From positions 42,796-106,795 of the forward strand of contig CAWDAK010000023.1 of the NCBI GenBank assembly GCA_963800255.1: DNA of 64,000 bases, in the 5' to 3' direction. The notes below the pieces were generated by a model, which ran no database searches, was not told the DNA's origin, and worked only from the letters and a program-made list of their open reading frames with translations. Shown here piece by piece: positions 63,601 to 64,000 of this stretch. The translations under genes and the position numbers were made by a program. The stretch is from DATFVA01 sp963800255 (lineage in GTDB: Bacteria > Bacteroidota > Ignavibacteria > Ignavibacteriales > Ignavibacteriaceae). How positions within the stretch are numbered: position 1 is the stretch's first letter; every line of letters begins with the position of its first letter.

Positions 63601-63845
63601 TTTTCCTGAGAAATTTTAATATCCAGAGGAAGATTAATGGTAATGGTAAGTGGTGCGGGAATGGAATTTTGAGGTGTATTGGCTTCATCCGAATTGAAAA
63701 TTTTATTGGATTCTGCATCTTGACTTGAGGTGTATACCTTTATGATGTCCGAAAACAGGTGTGTACTGCTCGTCCCCTGTGAGATGTTTTTTGCAAAATC
63801 ATCATTTAAGCCGGGCAAATTAAAATAAACAGGATTAAACTTCAT
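60615..63845 (-). CDS. fliK: Hook-length control protein FliK, giant form (1076 aa)
   Basis: FliK measures the hook and switches FlhB to filament export. The C-terminal Flg_hook domain is clear: KKVILQLTPENLGKVKVFMD, EAIRNLINSSSTHLRQMFNQ and NGLQLNSMNVSLSY. The remaining 900 residues are low-complexity, rich in Lys, Pro, Glu, Asp and Ser, and contain a 36-residue tandem repeat. Salmonella FliK is about 405 residues, so this ruler region is much longer. I use the ATG at 63845; the codon at 63854 is TTG. Just upstream is the best sigma-28 box of the window. Confidence 0.92.
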   Translation of the reverse strand: MKFNPVYFNLPGLNDDFAKNISQGTSSTHLFSDIIKVYTSSQDAESNKIFNSDEANTPQNSIPAPLTITINLPLDIKISQENEKENSNTDSSGNIEAILASIMNIINQQSIFVPKDEPNYSSENPLNYLTESSLKTVISKLSEMEGSSELSESSIQKGDIIYSDDIPDSESEPLPQADNTVLKVVIGEKAIQIEFSPVNPVETADIKNLVLKQNSGKLKTVQDGSPNITDQEEYSSVGDKKIIEKIIPGQTEPGIADSQIFNPEITRPVLDPGKKTQPDLIKNENASENVSPAANVSDNNGVKVVLNTRPDPEKMKVSGHLPEDDKLFKIISVKCEKIIPADAAEQNPAEKIQFPESNRKNIKPEATNDGGIKGSKYTYPAGSDFDVANAQGDAGDYQEHTINLKNYERFGSYDNLKVSLKLSGSTISKTDISCYDSINLIKYAVSRSEIETQSLNHISEPDGQINTNQEALGEVFNSKNNPPTGINIISAETEQQYTSGYVEMTTIPGKEVEHPDIARVNTIYTDKELPEPVLVHRETDGSTKGIIESVPEAAGKVEIFFEEYSKESDKSSQRPVLNVPDKAEAVGVRHEVSAGQGIKENFKVVIEDEDIPVNSKNKNINTAPEKISGNEDKHKIAADAGPQKNTGNEYKPVDKADATATKISGEEDKPEMAADAKPQKNTGNEYKPVDKADATATKISRDEDKPEMAADVKPQKNTGNEYKPVNKADARPEKISLNEDIPEMAAVAKPVKNTINENKPEIKVDSGPEIGTDSRLYVSDKKSMQDKPADDLPRGDKKGITVRKSDGDHHKRSFNDKPDGFIEPEDGLTAGIESQSEVGNHYKNTDAEGKIPAGIVDSSPVPETEGDQTKSEAKSTGSSKKEYGEKMNATEGEKKDKPDVKQDAGEGGEILRSTSAGRITHRLNPEPKIADPNTLNNLKENIKSVDKQGMIKELSKLAENKENKKVILQLTPENLGKVKVFMDVSDNNVQINVEVENEAIRNLINSSSTHLRQMFNQNGLQLNSMNVSLSYAEHKPDRNFSPKKKSLFNSSIKNYSSAIDPKAVRRMGYNTYEFLA
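61565..61990 (-). repeat. Tandem 108-bp repeat inside fliK
   Basis: The plus-strand marker ACAGGCTTATATTCATTTCC recurs at about 61672, 61780 and 61888, exactly 108 bp apart. The central two copies are nearly identical, and diverged copies flank them. Each unit encodes 36 residues such as KNTGNEYKPVDKADATATK. The length is a multiple of three, so copy-number change would keep the frame. Confidence 0.9.
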
Positions 63846-63880
63846 CTGATACAATTACAGGAAAATTCATTTACTAGGTA

Positions 63881-63907
63881 TTATCGACAACTTGTCAATT
63901 AACTTTA
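63881..63907 (-). promoter_or_regulatory. Sigma-28-type promoter of the fliK-flgD-flgE operon
   Basis: TAAAGTTA (63907-63900), 11 nt, GTCGATAA (63888-63881) on the minus strand, one mismatch from consensus in each box. It ends 36 bp before the fliK ATG at 63845. The remaining edge sequence 63908-64000 shows no gene or further signal. Confidence 0.85.
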
Positions 63908-64000
63908 GCTGTCCTGAATAGACAAAATCTGGTTATAGATACCCATTTGTCCTTTTTTAAAGAGATTGATAACTAATTGTTTAAATAGGCAGGCAGATCA

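Noticed and set aside
1..64000. tRNA or rRNA genes
   Set aside because: No stretch with tRNA cloverleaf landmarks (such as GGTTCGAATCC) or rRNA-like conservation was noticed in the gaps, which are all short.

Overview
The window is almost entirely a flagellar and chemosensory island of an AT-rich, diderm, motile bacterium. P-ring and L-ring genes (flgI, flgH) imply an outer membrane. The gene content (CsrA/FliW, FliA/FlgM, many PAS-type histidine kinases, TPR-glycosyltransferase fusions) and protein style fit a Bacteroidota/Chlorobi-group organism such as an Ignavibacteria relative. That placement is inference only; no rRNA or other taxonomic marker is present. Nearly every gene lies on the minus strand; two sensor kinases (7.1-11.3 kb) are on the plus strand.

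Layout from low to high coordinates. 0-7 kb: the start of a STAS protein, then a minus-strand sensory operon read from 6933 down: cheW, a LOV-domain (blue-light type) PAS histidine kinase, a LytTR response regulator, a receiver-histidine kinase and a methyl-accepting chemotaxis protein. 7-11.3 kb: two plus-strand PAS kinases. 11.3-13.3 kb: an NtrC-type sigma-54 activator and its kinase (FlrBC/FleSR style). 13.4-17.1 kb: flgM, a fliT-position gene, fliD, fliS and a small flagellin gene. 17.1-27.8 kb: a glycan locus of very large TPR and multi-domain glycosyltransferases plus an FkbM-type methyltransferase fusion, probably for flagellin or surface glycan modification. 28-31.7 kb: two unrecognised genes and two receiver proteins. 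31.7-36.1 kb: two MotA/MotB stator pairs, a receiver-Hpt protein, csrA and fliW. 36.1-43.8 kb: flgL, flgK, flgN, flgJ (rod-binding plus lytic transglycosylase), flgI, flgH, flgA, flgG, flgF. 43.8-48.3 kb: a membrane protein, a histidine pseudokinase, two HDOD proteins, fliA and a small membrane protein. 48.4-57.6 kb: flhG, flhF, flhA, flhB, fliR, fliQ, fliP, fliO, fliN, fliM, fliL. 57.8-63.9 kb: flgE, a flagellar operon protein, flgD and a giant repeat-bearing fliK.

Regulation can be read from the sequence. Four boxes of form TAAA-N17-CGATAA, close to the textbook sigma-28 promoter, sit upstream of fliC, cheW, flgM and fliK; fliA and flgM are both in the window. The fliC leader carries a 7-bp hairpin with an AGGA tetraloop followed by a GGAGG ribosome site, the arrangement expected for CsrA control, and csrA-fliW are encoded together here. 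Strong intrinsic terminators follow fliC and flgE.

A caution for the reader: many genes carry single-base frameshifts. In flhA, the 28.0-29.8 kb gene, the 43.8-44.4 kb gene and the 8.6-11.3 kb kinase, removing one A from an A run restores a full-length protein. The flagellin and glycosyltransferase genes at 16.2-19.6 and 21.9-22.4 kb carry many more. Protein similarity continues across each shift, so consensus sequencing error is the most economical explanation. Not present in the window: flgB, flgC, fliE-fliJ, cheA, cheY, rRNA, tRNA, insertion sequences or CRISPR arrays.
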